64,000 nucleotides of DNA from JBBRBB01 sp963830175 (GCA_963830175.1 CAWHKV010000002.1:620001-684000); one strand, 5' to 3'; numbered from the stretch's first letter, positions 26,994 to 36,697 are shown. Notes: generated from the letters alone by a model not told the origin. A program made the numbers and translations.

Positions 26994-29792
26994 ATGTTTA
27001 ATAAATGTTCGCTATTAATGCTGTGTTGCCTGTTTGCTATTTGGCTGCAGGTTTTCTCTCAACAGTTTGGCGGTATTCCACCAGCGGTAAAATATAATCA
27101 GATAAATACAAAAGCTGCAAGGGTTATATATCCTGTGCAACTAGATTCTTCCGCACAGATAATTGCTTCTGCCATAACTACCTTACAAAAAGATTATACT
27201 AGTCTGGGCAGCAGGCTTAGAAAAATAAATATTGTTTTACAACCGGGTGTAACAGTTTCGAATGCATATGTAGGTTTGGCACCGTATCGAAGTGAATTTT
27301 ATTTAACGCCGCCGCAAAACCCATTTGAATTGGGTGCCCAAAGTTGGGTATATAATCTTGCCATTCATGAATACCGGCATGTACAACAGTATAGTAATTT
27401 TAATGTAGGATTATCAAAAACCATGTCGGTTATTTTTGGTGATGGCGGGCAGGCTTTGGCAAATGCAGCATCGGTTCCTAACTGGTTTTTTGAAGGCGAC
27501 GCTGTATATAATGAAACAAGTTTAAGCCGGCAGGGCAGGGGCAGGCTTCCTGATTTTTTCAACGGGTACAAAAGCCTGTACTTTCAAAATAAAGATTACA
27601 GTTATATGCAATTGCGAAACGGATCTTTTCGCAAATACATTCCCAATCATTATGAACTTGGCTATTTGTTAGTTGCATATGGAAATGAAAAATATGGTGG
27701 TGACTTCTGGAAAAATGTTACGCATGATGCTGCCTCATTCAAGCCTTTATTTTACCCATTTCAGGGGGCAATAAAAAAACAAACAGGTAAATCTTTTAGG
27801 AATTTCAAAAATGATGCGTTTGCTTATTACCAACAACAATGGCTTCAGGAAAATAATAATACAGTCGAAACAAATTACCTAACAGGGAATGAAAAAAACA
27901 ACGTTGTTAATTACAGGTACCCTTATGCTGCGGGAAACGATGTGGTGGTTATTAAAAACAGCTATAAAAAAATTCCTGCTTTTTATAAAATAACCAGTGA
28001 AGGAAAGCAGGAAAAAATAGGTGCCCGCAGCATTTCCATCGATCCATACTTCAGTTATAATAACAACAAAATTGTATATGCCGCTTACCAACCCGATGCG
28101 CGTTGGGGAAATAGGGATTACAGCGTAATAAAATTGCTAGATGTGCCCTCTGGTAAAGAAACACGTATTACCTCGCATAGTAAATATTTTTCGCCTGATA
28201 TTTCTCACAACAGTCAACACATTGTTGCGGCTGAAATCATACCCGGTAAACAAAGCAGCCTGGTGTTAATGAGTGACGATGGTGTTTTAATTAAGAAATG
28301 GAGCAATGATTCAGGGTTTATCTTTTCTCATCCGAAATTTTCTGCGGATGATGCGCAGGTATTTGTAATGGTTCGGGACAATGCCGGTCTTATGGGCATT
28401 CAATTATATGATATTGCTTCTGGTAACATGCAATACATATTGCCATTGAACAATCGTATCCTTGGCTTTCCTGTAGTGCACGGCGACACCCTTGTTTACA
28501 CGGCTTCTAATAAAGGCAGGGATGAGGTTTGGGCATATATCAATTCCGAGAAAAAACATTTTTTGCTTGCATCCAATACAACAGGCATGTATCATGGAAC
28601 GCTGGTAAATAGTAAGGTGGTTTCATCAGTATTTACTGCAGATGGCTATAGACTTGCATCCACAACCCCACAATGGCAACCCATAAATGTTTTATCAGAT
28701 ACTTTAACAGGGTTATATGTTTTAAAACCCTTTCAAAATTCTCATAATAATCTACAACGATCCATTACAACGCAAAACTATCCGTCAAAAAAATATCCAA
28801 AATTCAGTCATCCCTTTAACTTTTACACCTGGAGCCCTTATGTGGAGCACCCGGACTATAGTGTAGTCGTATATGGAGAGAATGTTTTAAACACGTTTCA
28901 AACCCAGTTAGCATACACTTATAACGCCAATGAAAAATACAGCAGGGTCGGGATTACAGAAATATATGGTGGATGGTTTTTGCAGCCTTTTGTAGAATTA
29001 AATGAAATATTTAACCGCCAGTTTGCATTATCGCAGGACACGGTTGCACATTGGAATGAACTTAATGCACGTTCGGGACTAATACTTCCACTCACTTTAA
29101 CAGGTGGAAAATATTACCGAAGGTTAACGGTAGCTGCCTCTTATAATTATAATTCAATACAATATAGGGGAAACACAAAAAGCCTTTTCCTCAATAAAGA
29201 ATTTGGATATGTTCAGGGTCGCTTACAGTACAATACCCAAATGCAAACTGCGGCACAACACATTTTACCCCATTTGGGCAGCAGTATTTTAATGCAGTAC
29301 AGGCACAATGTCTCCAGCAGAAAAGCCATACAAACCCTTGTATCAGGCAGTCAGTATTTACCCGGTCTTATTTCTACGCACAACCTGGTATTAAACGGCG
29401 CATGGCAGTCTAGGGATACGGCAAATAATTATTTTTATACAAATAACTTTCCCATGTCAAGGGGTTACGAGTTAATTGATTTTCCGCGCATGTATAAACT
29501 CGGTGCGGAATATCACCTGCCATTGTTTTACCCTGACTGGGGCTTTGGAAATATTGTTTATTTCCTGCGCATTCGAGGTGATGTTTTTTATGATTACACC
29601 AATGCTAAAAGCTTGCGAACAGGAAAACATTATCAACTCCGGTCTTATGGATCTGAAATTTATTTCGATACAAAATGGTGGAACCAGCAATTTATAACGG
29701 TTGGGTTAAGATATAGCAGGCTGGTTGATTATTCCATAGTTGGTCTAAAGCAAAACCAATGGGATTTGGTGGTTCCTGTAAGCTTATATTAG
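26994..29792 (+). CDS. HEYRH metallopeptidase-like, beta-propeller and beta-barrel outer membrane protein
   Basis: A 932-residue secreted protein with a signal peptide ending near FSQQ. An N-terminal domain has H125-E-Y-R-H129 followed by WFFEGDAVYNE (Glu167), a gluzincin-like zinc site with a longer spacing than M1 enzymes. From about residue 300 to 560 PD40/TolB-like propeller repeats appear (YPYAAGNDVVVIKNS, DPYFSYNNNKIVYAAY, SPDISHNSQHIVAAE, HPKFSADDAQVFVM). The last third (after about 640) consists of alternating beta strands with aromatic girdles, as in an outer-membrane barrel, ending VPVSLY. It could be an outer-membrane peptidase with surface or periplasmic propeller. Function inferred; the family has no name I recognise. 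Confidence 0.8.
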   Translation: MFNKCSLLMLCCLFAIWLQVFSQQFGGIPPAVKYNQINTKAARVIYPVQLDSSAQIIASAITTLQKDYTSLGSRLRKINIVLQPGVTVSNAYVGLAPYRSEFYLTPPQNPFELGAQSWVYNLAIHEYRHVQQYSNFNVGLSKTMSVIFGDGGQALANAASVPNWFFEGDAVYNETSLSRQGRGRLPDFFNGYKSLYFQNKDYSYMQLRNGSFRKYIPNHYELGYLLVAYGNEKYGGDFWKNVTHDAASFKPLFYPFQGAIKKQTGKSFRNFKNDAFAYYQQQWLQENNNTVETNYLTGNEKNNVVNYRYPYAAGNDVVVIKNSYKKIPAFYKITSEGKQEKIGARSISIDPYFSYNNNKIVYAAYQPDARWGNRDYSVIKLLDVPSGKETRITSHSKYFSPDISHNSQHIVAAEIIPGKQSSLVLMSDDGVLIKKWSNDSGFIFSHPKFSADDAQVFVMVRDNAGLMGIQLYDIASGNMQYILPLNNRILGFPVVHGDTLVYTASNKGRDEVWAYINSEKKHFLLASNTTGMYHGTLVNSKVVSSVFTADGYRLASTTPQWQPINVLSDTLTGLYVLKPFQNSHNNLQRSITTQNYPSKKYPKFSHPFNFYTWSPYVEHPDYSVVVYGENVLNTFQTQLAYTYNANEKYSRVGITEIYGGWFLQPFVELNEIFNRQFALSQDTVAHWNELNARSGLILPLTLTGGKYYRRLTVAASYNYNSIQYRGNTKSLFLNKEFGYVQGRLQYNTQMQTAAQHILPHLGSSILMQYRHNVSSRKAIQTLVSGSQYLPGLISTHNLVLNGAWQSRDTANNYFYTNNFPMSRGYELIDFPRMYKLGAEYHLPLFYPDWGFGNIVYFLRIRGDVFYDYTNAKSLRTGKHYQLRSYGSEIYFDTKWWNQQFITVGLRYSRLVDYSIVGLKQNQWDLVVPVSLY

Positions 29793-29843
29793 GGCCTAAT
29801 TTTTGACTGAGGTAGTAAGATTTATAAAAACGAAAGGAGTTGT

Positions 29844-31571
29844 ATGAAGAAAGGTTATTACGTTTTAATTGGGCTGCTTGTTATAATACTTGGTGTATTC
29901 CTATACCTGCATTTTAAAACAGAAAAAGTAAGCTTGGATGAATCAATTGCGAAAAGTGAATCTCCCATAGACCTCAGACCATTAATTATTTCCAAGCTTC
30001 AAAAAATGGTAAGTGAAGGGTCGGATGGTTTATACAAATTGCAAATTGAAAAAATTGAGCCCGATGTTTTGGCCGCCCGGATAGATGTGATCAACGCTGT
30101 TCTTATACCAGACAGCGCCGTTCTTAAAATATTGGATGAAAGAAAACAGGCACCCGACGATGTGTATAAAATTAAGTTGGGTAACCTGCATATAGCCGGG
30201 TTGGGTCCGGCAGATTTTATAAACAAAGACGATATTGATATAGACACCCTCTACTTTTCCCGGCCTGATATAATTGTGTATCATGAACCCAGGAATTATA
30301 ATGCCCTTGAAAGGAAATTAAATGATTCCTTAACCCTTTATCAAAAACTCACCAAAAATTTTAAAAGCTTTCATGCGGATGCCATTGTTATTGATAACGG
30401 TACTTACACCAACCATAACCTTAGTAAAAAGAATAAAAGCACGAAACTTGAGAATGTAGGAATTACGTTATCTAACCTTACCATTGACGCTTCTACCCAA
30501 TACGATAAAAACCGGTTTCTGTTTTCCAAGGAGGCACAGCTGTCTGCCGGCAATTATTCTTACCGTACACCCGACAGCCTTTATTTCTTTACGGTTAAAA
30601 AAGTGCAGTTTATTCACTCACAGAAAAAGCTGATAGCACGGGAGGTGGCGCTTAAACCAAGGTATGGAAAGGATCAATTTATGAAGATTGTAAAAGACCG
30701 GACAAACCGCATGGATCTTAAAATAAATGAGATAATATGCAATGATATTGATTGGCTTAAATTTGTAAATGACGATGAATTAATAGCCTCTTCAGCGGTT
30801 TTGAATGGAGGAATGCTTGATGATTATCTTGACCGTTCGCAACCTGTTCCTCAAGACTTTACTTACAAAAATTTTCCTGGTCAGGCAATATTAAAGCTGC
30901 CTACAAAAATCAATATTTCTGTTGTACAGGTTAAGAATTTTAATATACATTATGAGGAATTCAATCCCTTAAGTAAGCAAACAGGCGAAATTGTTTTTAC
31001 GGGATTGCAGGGTGAAATGAAAAATGTAACAAACATGCCTTATGTAATTAAGAAGAATAAATACATGGCATTCGATGGCTCCATGAACTTTATGAAAGTG
31101 GCGCAAGTAAATATTCATTTGAAATTCGACCTAACAAAACCAGAAACAGGAGATTTTACTGCTAAAGTTACAACTGGAAGTATAGGTAAAGAACTGATTA
31201 ACCCCGTGGCAGAACCCTTGGGGTTGTTTTCAATTAAGAGTGGCGAAGTCAATAGTTCATCCTCCACTATTGCGGGTAATAATTACCGTTCTAATACCAG
31301 TGTTACCTTATTATACAAAGACCTTAAAATTACACCGCTAAAAAATGCCGATGGTTCCGGCGAACTGAAGAATAAAGCTATTACGGGGTTTGTTGCCAAT
31401 ACTTTTCTTATAAAAAATAATAACCCGCATCCCGGAGAAAAAGAAAGAATTGCTAAATTAACTGTGGAGAGGAAAACCAAAGGTTCGTTTTATAATTTCT
31501 TATGGAAGTCTATGCTTACAGGCATTCTTGAAACCATTGGATTGCCTACAAAAATGGCACAACAGGAATAA
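29844..31571 (+). CDS. AsmA-like periplasmic protein with N-terminal membrane anchor
   Basis: A 575-residue protein. A clear Shine-Dalgarno (AAAGGAG) lies 7 bases before the ATG. One N-terminal membrane segment (residues 5-23, YYVLIGLLVIILGVFLYLH) precedes a long beta-rich periplasmic region with repetitive strands (KLGNLHIAGLG, FSRPDIIVYHEP, LENVGITLSNLTID), resembling AsmA/DUF748 proteins that bridge the envelope and move lipids. Shorter than typical TamB. It is followed by an ompH/skp-like gene. The assignment to the AsmA clan is by overall pattern and is not certain. Confidence 0.7.
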   Translation: MKKGYYVLIGLLVIILGVFLYLHFKTEKVSLDESIAKSESPIDLRPLIISKLQKMVSEGSDGLYKLQIEKIEPDVLAARIDVINAVLIPDSAVLKILDERKQAPDDVYKIKLGNLHIAGLGPADFINKDDIDIDTLYFSRPDIIVYHEPRNYNALERKLNDSLTLYQKLTKNFKSFHADAIVIDNGTYTNHNLSKKNKSTKLENVGITLSNLTIDASTQYDKNRFLFSKEAQLSAGNYSYRTPDSLYFFTVKKVQFIHSQKKLIAREVALKPRYGKDQFMKIVKDRTNRMDLKINEIICNDIDWLKFVNDDELIASSAVLNGGMLDDYLDRSQPVPQDFTYKNFPGQAILKLPTKINISVVQVKNFNIHYEEFNPLSKQTGEIVFTGLQGEMKNVTNMPYVIKKNKYMAFDGSMNFMKVAQVNIHLKFDLTKPETGDFTAKVTTGSIGKELINPVAEPLGLFSIKSGEVNSSSSTIAGNNYRSNTSVTLLYKDLKITPLKNADGSGELKNKAITGFVANTFLIKNNNPHPGEKERIAKLTVERKTKGSFYNFLWKSMLTGILETIGLPTKMAQQE

Positions 31572-31585
31572 TTACGATTGCATTG

Positions 31586-31662
31586 TTTTGGTGCGTTTTG
31601 TTATGTGGCACAAGGGTGCGACGCAACTGGCGATGCCCGATGATGTATGGTTTGCACCAAAA
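31586..31662. repeat. Intergenic inverted-repeat element
   Basis: TTTTGGTGC (31586-31594) is repeated inverted as GCACCAAAA (31654-31662), enclosing 59 bases. The inside is GC-richer than the flanks and contains an open frame from the GTG at 31591 ending MPDDVWFAPK followed by TAA. It lies in the 204-base gap between the AsmA-like and OmpH genes. It could be a small non-autonomous repeat or a structured RNA; no second copy was found by eye in this window. Confidence 0.4.
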
Positions 31663-31775
31663 TAACATAGCTGTTTTACAATTGATTTATTGGTAATTAA
31701 CTGCTTTATTTGCAATCTTATTTAACAATTTTGTTTATAGGGTAGCCTTTACCTTCATTCGAAAAATTACGCTGG

Positions 31776-32372
31776 ATGAAAAATTTTTTACTCGTGTTCA
31801 ATGTGTTGTTGCTAATAGCTGTGGGTTACCTGTATTACGTGCATTTTAATAGTGGGGAAGAAACAAAAGTTACTGCTACTGTTTCAAATAAAGACAGTGT
31901 AAATCTAAAGATCGCCTACTTTGACCTGGATACCTTAGAAAATAATTACGAATATTTTAAAGAACAGCGCAATTACCTGAAAGGCAAAAATGATGAGGTG
32001 GAGAAAAAATTATCCCGCCTGCAAAATGATTATATGGCTAAGGTAAATGATTACAATAAACGCGGACCTTACCTGTCGCAGGCAGAACAAACACAGATAC
32101 AGGAGCAATTAATGAAAATGCGTAACGACTACCAGCAACAGGAGCAGGCATTGGGGCAACAATTGCAATCTGAAACCATGAAAAAGATGCTGGATATAAA
32201 ATCGAAGATCCAGGACTTTTTAAAAGTGTATGGAAAAGAAAGAGGGTACAGTTATGTTTTTGCCACCAGTAGCGACGATAACCTGATGTACTATAAAGAT
32301 TCGGTTAGAGATATAACCCACGACATTGTATTGCAGCTGAATAAGCAAAACGATTCGTCTAAGAAAAAGTAA
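31776..32372 (+). CDS. OmpH/Skp-family periplasmic chaperone
   Basis: A 198-residue protein with an N-terminal hydrophobic segment (residues 3-25) and then the Skp-like pattern IAYFDLDTLENNYEYFKEQR followed by a long amphipathic coiled coil (about 65-145, rich in K/Q/E/N, with QAEQTQIQEQLMKMRNDYQQ) and a conserved end (YGKERGYSYVFATSSDDNLMYY). Skp binds unfolded outer-membrane proteins in the periplasm. The first segment may be an uncleaved anchor. A terminator follows at 32399. Confidence 0.88.
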   Translation: MKNFLLVFNVLLLIAVGYLYYVHFNSGEETKVTATVSNKDSVNLKIAYFDLDTLENNYEYFKEQRNYLKGKNDEVEKKLSRLQNDYMAKVNDYNKRGPYLSQAEQTQIQEQLMKMRNDYQQQEQALGQQLQSETMKKMLDIKSKIQDFLKVYGKERGYSYVFATSSDDNLMYYKDSVRDITHDIVLQLNKQNDSSKKK

Positions 32373-32398
32373 ATTTGAACCATATTGTATTACCTTCA

Positions 32399-32428
32399 AA
32401 TCCCGTTAGAATTAACGGGATTTTTTAT
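32399..32428 (+). terminator. Rho-independent terminator after the ompH/skp gene
   Basis: AATCCCGTTA (32399-32408) pairs with TAACGGGATT (32413-32422) across GAAT, followed by T and A bases. It separates the chaperone gene from the permease gene. Confidence 0.9.
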
Positions 32429-32466
32429 AAACCAAATTGCTGCGATAAGTAGTAATACAACTGAAT

Positions 32467-33912
32467 ATGCAGGACACAAAAACCACTTTTAAACCCAGCC
32501 TGGGATTGATGGATGCTACCATGATAGTAGCCGGCAGCATGATAGGTTCGGGAATTTTTATTGTTAGTGCAGATATTACAAGAAATGTTGGCAGCGCAGG
32601 TTGGCTGATTGCTGTTTGGGTTATCACGGGTTTTATGACCATAACCGCAGCAGTGAGTTATGGTGAACTGAGTGGTATGTATCCCAAGGCTGGCGGGCAA
32701 TATGTGTATCTTAAAGAGGCTTTTAACCCGCTTGCCGGGTTTTTGTATGGCTGGAGTTTGTTTGCTGTAATTCAAACTGCCACTATTGCTGCGGTGGGTG
32801 TGGCTTTTGCGAAATTTACTGCCTACATGATTCCCGCATTCAGTGAAAATAATATTTTGTTCGATCTCGGATTTACACAGGTATCTGCCGCGCAGGTAGT
32901 AGCGATCATCCTCATCATTTTTCTTACCTATACAAATACAAAGGGCATTAAAGGCGGAAAGCTTATACAAAATACATTTACTTCTGCCAAGCTTTTGTCG
33001 CTATTCGGACTAATCATCTTTGGTTTTTTGCTGGTGAAAAATAATTTTTGGGATGAGAACTGGCAAACAGGTTTTACTGCCATGCAAAATATGGGTGCGC
33101 CAGTAAGCAATGGTGGCATACTGCCGGTTGAATGGTTGCCCATAAACGGAGGAGTTTTGGTAGGTGCCATTGCAGCTGCAATGGTTGGTTCAATCTTTAG
33201 CAGCGATGCATGGAACAATGTTACATTCATAGCCGGTGAAATAAAAAATCCGCAGCGCAACATCGGGTTAAGTCTTTTTCTTGGAACATTTATCGTTACC
33301 ATTATTTATGTGCTCACCAACTTAATGTACCTGTATGTGCTGCCATTGCAAAATATAGCATTTGTACAGAACGACCGGGTAGCAATTGCAGCGGCAAATA
33401 ATATTTTTGGCACTGCCGGTACCATTGTAATTGCCGTTATGATTATGGTAAGCACCTTTGGTTGTAACAACGGATTAATACTTGCCGGGGCGAGGGTTTA
33501 TTATACAATGGCAAAAGATGGTTTATTCTTTAAAAAGACAGGCACACTTAATAAACATGCTGTGCCTGAATATGCTTTATGGGTACAATGTTTTGTTGCC
33601 TGCCTGTTATGCTTAAGCGGAAAGTATGGCGACCTGCTTACTATGGTGTCTTTTGTAGTGGTAATATTTTATATTCTTACCATCATTGGTATTTTTATTT
33701 TACGTAAAAAGAAACCTGATTTACCCCGCCCATATAAAGCATTTGGTTATCCTGTGCTTCCTGTTATTTATATTTTACTTGCGGTGGCTTTTTGTATAAG
33801 CCTGGTATGGGCTTCACCTACCTACGCTCTATGGGGTCTGGCAATAGTACTAGCAGGTATACCTTTATACTTTCTTGCCGTTAGTGTTAAAAATAAAAAA
33901 GTTGACGAATAA
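32467..33912 (+). CDS. APC-family amino acid permease
   Basis: A 481-residue inner-membrane protein with about 12 hydrophobic segments. The N-terminal consensus loop of APC transporters is present (GLMDATMIVAGSMIGSGIFIV), as are the YGELSGMYPKAGGQYVYLKEAF and GGRK-like conserved loops. It imports or exchanges an amino acid with a proton or another amino acid; substrate not determinable. It is followed after 3 bases by the heptose kinase gene, so the two are co-transcribed despite unrelated functions. Confidence 0.92.
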   Translation: MQDTKTTFKPSLGLMDATMIVAGSMIGSGIFIVSADITRNVGSAGWLIAVWVITGFMTITAAVSYGELSGMYPKAGGQYVYLKEAFNPLAGFLYGWSLFAVIQTATIAAVGVAFAKFTAYMIPAFSENNILFDLGFTQVSAAQVVAIILIIFLTYTNTKGIKGGKLIQNTFTSAKLLSLFGLIIFGFLLVKNNFWDENWQTGFTAMQNMGAPVSNGGILPVEWLPINGGVLVGAIAAAMVGSIFSSDAWNNVTFIAGEIKNPQRNIGLSLFLGTFIVTIIYVLTNLMYLYVLPLQNIAFVQNDRVAIAAANNIFGTAGTIVIAVMIMVSTFGCNNGLILAGARVYYTMAKDGLFFKKTGTLNKHAVPEYALWVQCFVACLLCLSGKYGDLLTMVSFVVVIFYILTIIGIFILRKKKPDLPRPYKAFGYPVLPVIYILLAVAFCISLVWASPTYALWGLAIVLAGIPLYFLAVSVKNKKVDE

Positions 33913-33915
33913 AAT

Positions 33916-34905
33916 ATGATTGACTTTGATCAATTATTTCAACAGTTTACAGCATGCCGCGTTGCGGTAATTGGTGATGTTATGCTGGATACATACTGGT
34001 GGGGAAAGGTTGAAAGAATTTCTCCTGAAGCGCCTGTTCCGATTGTATCTCTCGATAAAAAAGAAAAGCGAATCGGAGGTGCCGGAAATGTTGCATTAAA
34101 CACCGTATCACTGGGTGCGCCCACCACTGTTTTTTCTGTTGTGGGTGATGATGATGATGGGAGCGTGTTAAACAACCTGATGCAACAAAGTGGTATTGAC
34201 ACTTCAGGCCTAATAAGAAGTAAGGATAGAATTACAAGTAATAAAACGCGCATTATAGGCCGCAGCCAGCAGATGATGCGGTTAGACGCCGAGATCACCA
34301 CCGACTTATCCGAACATGATGCATCCTCCCTGATAGAAGCTTTCTCTGCTTATGTGAAAAACAACAAGCCCGCGGTAGTAATTTTTGAAGATTATAACAA
34401 AGGTGTTTTACCTCCGAAAGTGATTGAACAGGTAGTAAAAATCTGCCAGGAAAATAAGATTGTTACCACGGTTGATCCTAAACGTAAAAACTTCTTTGCT
34501 TATAAAGATGTTGACATTTTTAAGCCTAATCTCAGCGAAGTAAAAGACGGGTTAAATTTACTGATAGATGATATTGATGAAGACCTGATGAATAAGATTC
34601 ATGTGCAATTGCAAAGTATATTGAATCATAATATTTCCCTCATCACACTTTCTGAGAAAGGGGTTTATTATCGCCAAAACGATCAGAAAAAAATAATTCC
34701 ATCTCACATTCGCAACGTAGCTGATGTAAGTGGTGCAGGTGATACTGTTATTGGTGTGGCATCGTTGGTGTATGCTTCAACAAACAATATATACCTGGCT
34801 GCAGAAATGGCGAACATTGCAGGTGGTTTGGTTTGTGAAGAAGTCGGTACAGCAGCCATCAACAAAGAAAAGTTGCTGTATGAGTGCAAAACGCTGCTGG
34901 TATAA
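33916..34905 (+). CDS. hldA: D-glycero-beta-D-manno-heptose 7-phosphate kinase (RfaE1/HldA type)
   Basis: A 329-residue PfkB-family kinase. GGAGNVALNTVSLG binds the sugar, DVSGAGDTVIG carries the catalytic aspartate and anion hole, and VIGDVMLDTYWWGKVERISPEAPVP is the HldE/RfaE signature. It phosphorylates heptose 7-phosphate to the 1,7-bisphosphate for LPS heptose synthesis. Unlike E. coli HldE (477 residues), the C-terminal adenylyltransferase domain is absent, so a separate RfaE2 must be encoded elsewhere. It follows the permease by 3 bases. Confidence 0.92.
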   Translation: MIDFDQLFQQFTACRVAVIGDVMLDTYWWGKVERISPEAPVPIVSLDKKEKRIGGAGNVALNTVSLGAPTTVFSVVGDDDDGSVLNNLMQQSGIDTSGLIRSKDRITSNKTRIIGRSQQMMRLDAEITTDLSEHDASSLIEAFSAYVKNNKPAVVIFEDYNKGVLPPKVIEQVVKICQENKIVTTVDPKRKNFFAYKDVDIFKPNLSEVKDGLNLLIDDIDEDLMNKIHVQLQSILNHNISLITLSEKGVYYRQNDQKKIIPSHIRNVADVSGAGDTVIGVASLVYASTNNIYLAAEMANIAGGLVCEEVGTAAINKEKLLYECKTLLV

Positions 34906-35042
34906 TTTCATTTCCTATAAATTGATTTAGTAATCTTTCAAACATTGTGTTACATGTTTAAAAAGCCTTTAAATGGTTCAACTATTTCTTAGAATATTTC
35001 CGCAGGTAAAATATCTACTTTCGCTTAAACAGATTATTATAC

Positions 35043-35990
35043 ATGGGTAAAATTTCAATGGTTATACACGGAGGTGCCGGCACTATTCTTAAAGAAGATA
35101 TGACGCCAACACTTGAAGAGGCATATAACAACGGTTTAACCAAAGCATTGAACGCGGGTTACGCGGTTTTGGAAGAAGGTGGTTCAGCAGTCAATGCTGT
35201 AAAAGCGGCAATTATTTATTTAGAAGATGACCTGCTGTTTAATGCGGGCCGTGGATCAGTGTTTACAAAAAAGGGCGTGCAGGAAATGGATGCCGCTATT
35301 ATGGATGGCAGCAACCTGATGGCAGGTGCTGTCTCCGGTGTAAGAAATGTTCGCAATCCCATAGAGCTTGCAACAGAAGTGATGCGCAACAGCAACCACG
35401 TTTTTTTAAGCGGTAAGGGTGCCAATGACTTTGCAATTAAACAGGGAATAAAACTGGAACCCGATGAATATTTTTTCTCCCAGTTCAGGTACGACCAATG
35501 GAAACAAATTCGTGACAGTGACAATTATTCTCTCGATCATACCCATCTGCAGCTCGAAGAATTAATGAAAGAAAAAAAGTTTGGAACCGTTGGTGCCGTT
35601 GCCTGCGATGTGAATGGTAATATTGCGGCGGCTACAAGTACCGGTGGCATGACGAATAAAAAATATGGACGAATTGGAGACAGCCCTGTTATTGGAAGCG
35701 GTACATATGCAAATAATAAAACCTGCGCCATTAGCTGTACCGGGCATGGAGAAATATTTTTGAGAACGGTTGCTGCCTACGACGTAAGTTGTTTGATGGA
35801 ATATAAAGGCATGACGCTTCGGCAGGCTATGGATGTTGTGGTTATGGAAAAGCTTAAAAGCTTAGATGGTGAAGGTGGGATGATTGGGGTTGACAACGAA
35901 GGAAATGTGGCAATGATCTTTAACAGCGCCGGTATGTACAGGGGTGCAAAAAATAATGATGGTCTTTGCGAAGTGGCAATTTATAAATGA
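35043..35990 (+). CDS. Isoaspartyl peptidase/L-asparaginase (Ntn hydrolase)
   Basis: A 315-residue threonine-type hydrolase of the plant-type asparaginase family. The autocleavage site is in KKFGTVGAVACD, with Thr182 becoming the N-terminal nucleophile of the beta chain; GGMTNKKYGRIGDSPVIGSGTYA and GHGEIFLRTVAAY are the substrate-binding signatures. It removes isoaspartyl dipeptides and asparagine. No signal peptide is seen, so cytoplasmic. Its TGA overlaps the ispD ATG (ATGA, 35987-35990), giving translational coupling. Confidence 0.94.
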   Translation: MGKISMVIHGGAGTILKEDMTPTLEEAYNNGLTKALNAGYAVLEEGGSAVNAVKAAIIYLEDDLLFNAGRGSVFTKKGVQEMDAAIMDGSNLMAGAVSGVRNVRNPIELATEVMRNSNHVFLSGKGANDFAIKQGIKLEPDEYFFSQFRYDQWKQIRDSDNYSLDHTHLQLEELMKEKKFGTVGAVACDVNGNIAAATSTGGMTNKKYGRIGDSPVIGSGTYANNKTCAISCTGHGEIFLRTVAAYDVSCLMEYKGMTLRQAMDVVVMEKLKSLDGEGGMIGVDNEGNVAMIFNSAGMYRGAKNNDGLCEVAIYK

Positions 35991-36697
35991 ATGATGAACC
36001 AATGCAAAAGTTTGCGGTAATTGTAGCCGGTGGTATGGGAAAGCGTATGGGAAATACCGTGCCCAAGCAATTTTTGCTCATTCATGATAAGCCCGTGCTT
36101 TGGTATACTCTGGAAACTTTTCTGCGTGCCTACGACGACCTGCATGTTATACTTGTGCTACCTAACGAGTTTATACAAAAAGGAAAACAAATTACAGCTT
36201 CGTTCGGTGAAGCAGCCGGCAGAATAACCATTGCCCAGGGAGGTTCCACAAGGTTTAACTCTGTGCAGGAAGGTTTAAAACTGGTAAAAACACCTTCAGT
36301 AATTTTTGTGCATGATGGGGTGCGATGTCTTATATCCATTCCACTAATTCACCGTTGTTATATGCAGGCACTCGAAGTTGGCAGCGCTATACCCGCAGTG
36401 GCTGTGGCAGACAGCATACGCATTTCAGAAGGAGGTGATTATGTAGTGAAAGACAGGAATCAGGTACGCATTATTCAAACGCCGCAAACATTTAAAAGCG
36501 AATTGTTATTGCCCGCGTTTCAATTGCCCTTCCAGGAATCTTTTACAGATGAAGCAACAGTTGTCGAAGCATATGGTAAAAAAATTTACCTGACAGAAGG
36601 TGAATATGATAATATAAAAATAACCCGTCCAATAGATATTGTAATAGCAGAAAAAATTATTGAGAACAGGTTATCGCTTAAAGAGCCTGACAGGTAA
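35987..36697 (+). CDS. ispD: 2-C-methyl-D-erythritol 4-phosphate cytidylyltransferase
   Basis: A 236-residue enzyme of the MEP isoprenoid pathway, forming CDP-methylerythritol from CTP and MEP. The nucleotide-binding motif AGGMGKRMG-VPKQFL, the VHDGVRCLIS segment and DEATVVEAYG-K--L-EGEYDNIKITRPIDI are all present. The start at 35987 is chosen for the ATGA overlap with the asparaginase gene; a Met at 36002 (MQKFAVIVAGG) is the alternative and closer to the family start. Its 3' end overlaps the convergent gene by 27 bases. Confidence 0.94.
   Translation: MNDEPMQKFAVIVAGGMGKRMGNTVPKQFLLIHDKPVLWYTLETFLRAYDDLHVILVLPNEFIQKGKQITASFGEAAGRITIAQGGSTRFNSVQEGLKLVKTPSVIFVHDGVRCLISIPLIHRCYMQALEVGSAIPAVAVADSIRISEGGDYVVKDRNQVRIIQTPQTFKSELLLPAFQLPFQESFTDEATVVEAYGKKIYLTEGEYDNIKITRPIDIVIAEKIIENRLSLKEPDR

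Noticed and set aside
32425..32970. 181-codon minus-strand frame at the permease gene
   Set aside because: Antisense of the N-terminal APC permease sequence, His/Cys/Asn-rich without domain features; it also runs into the terminator at 32399-32428.
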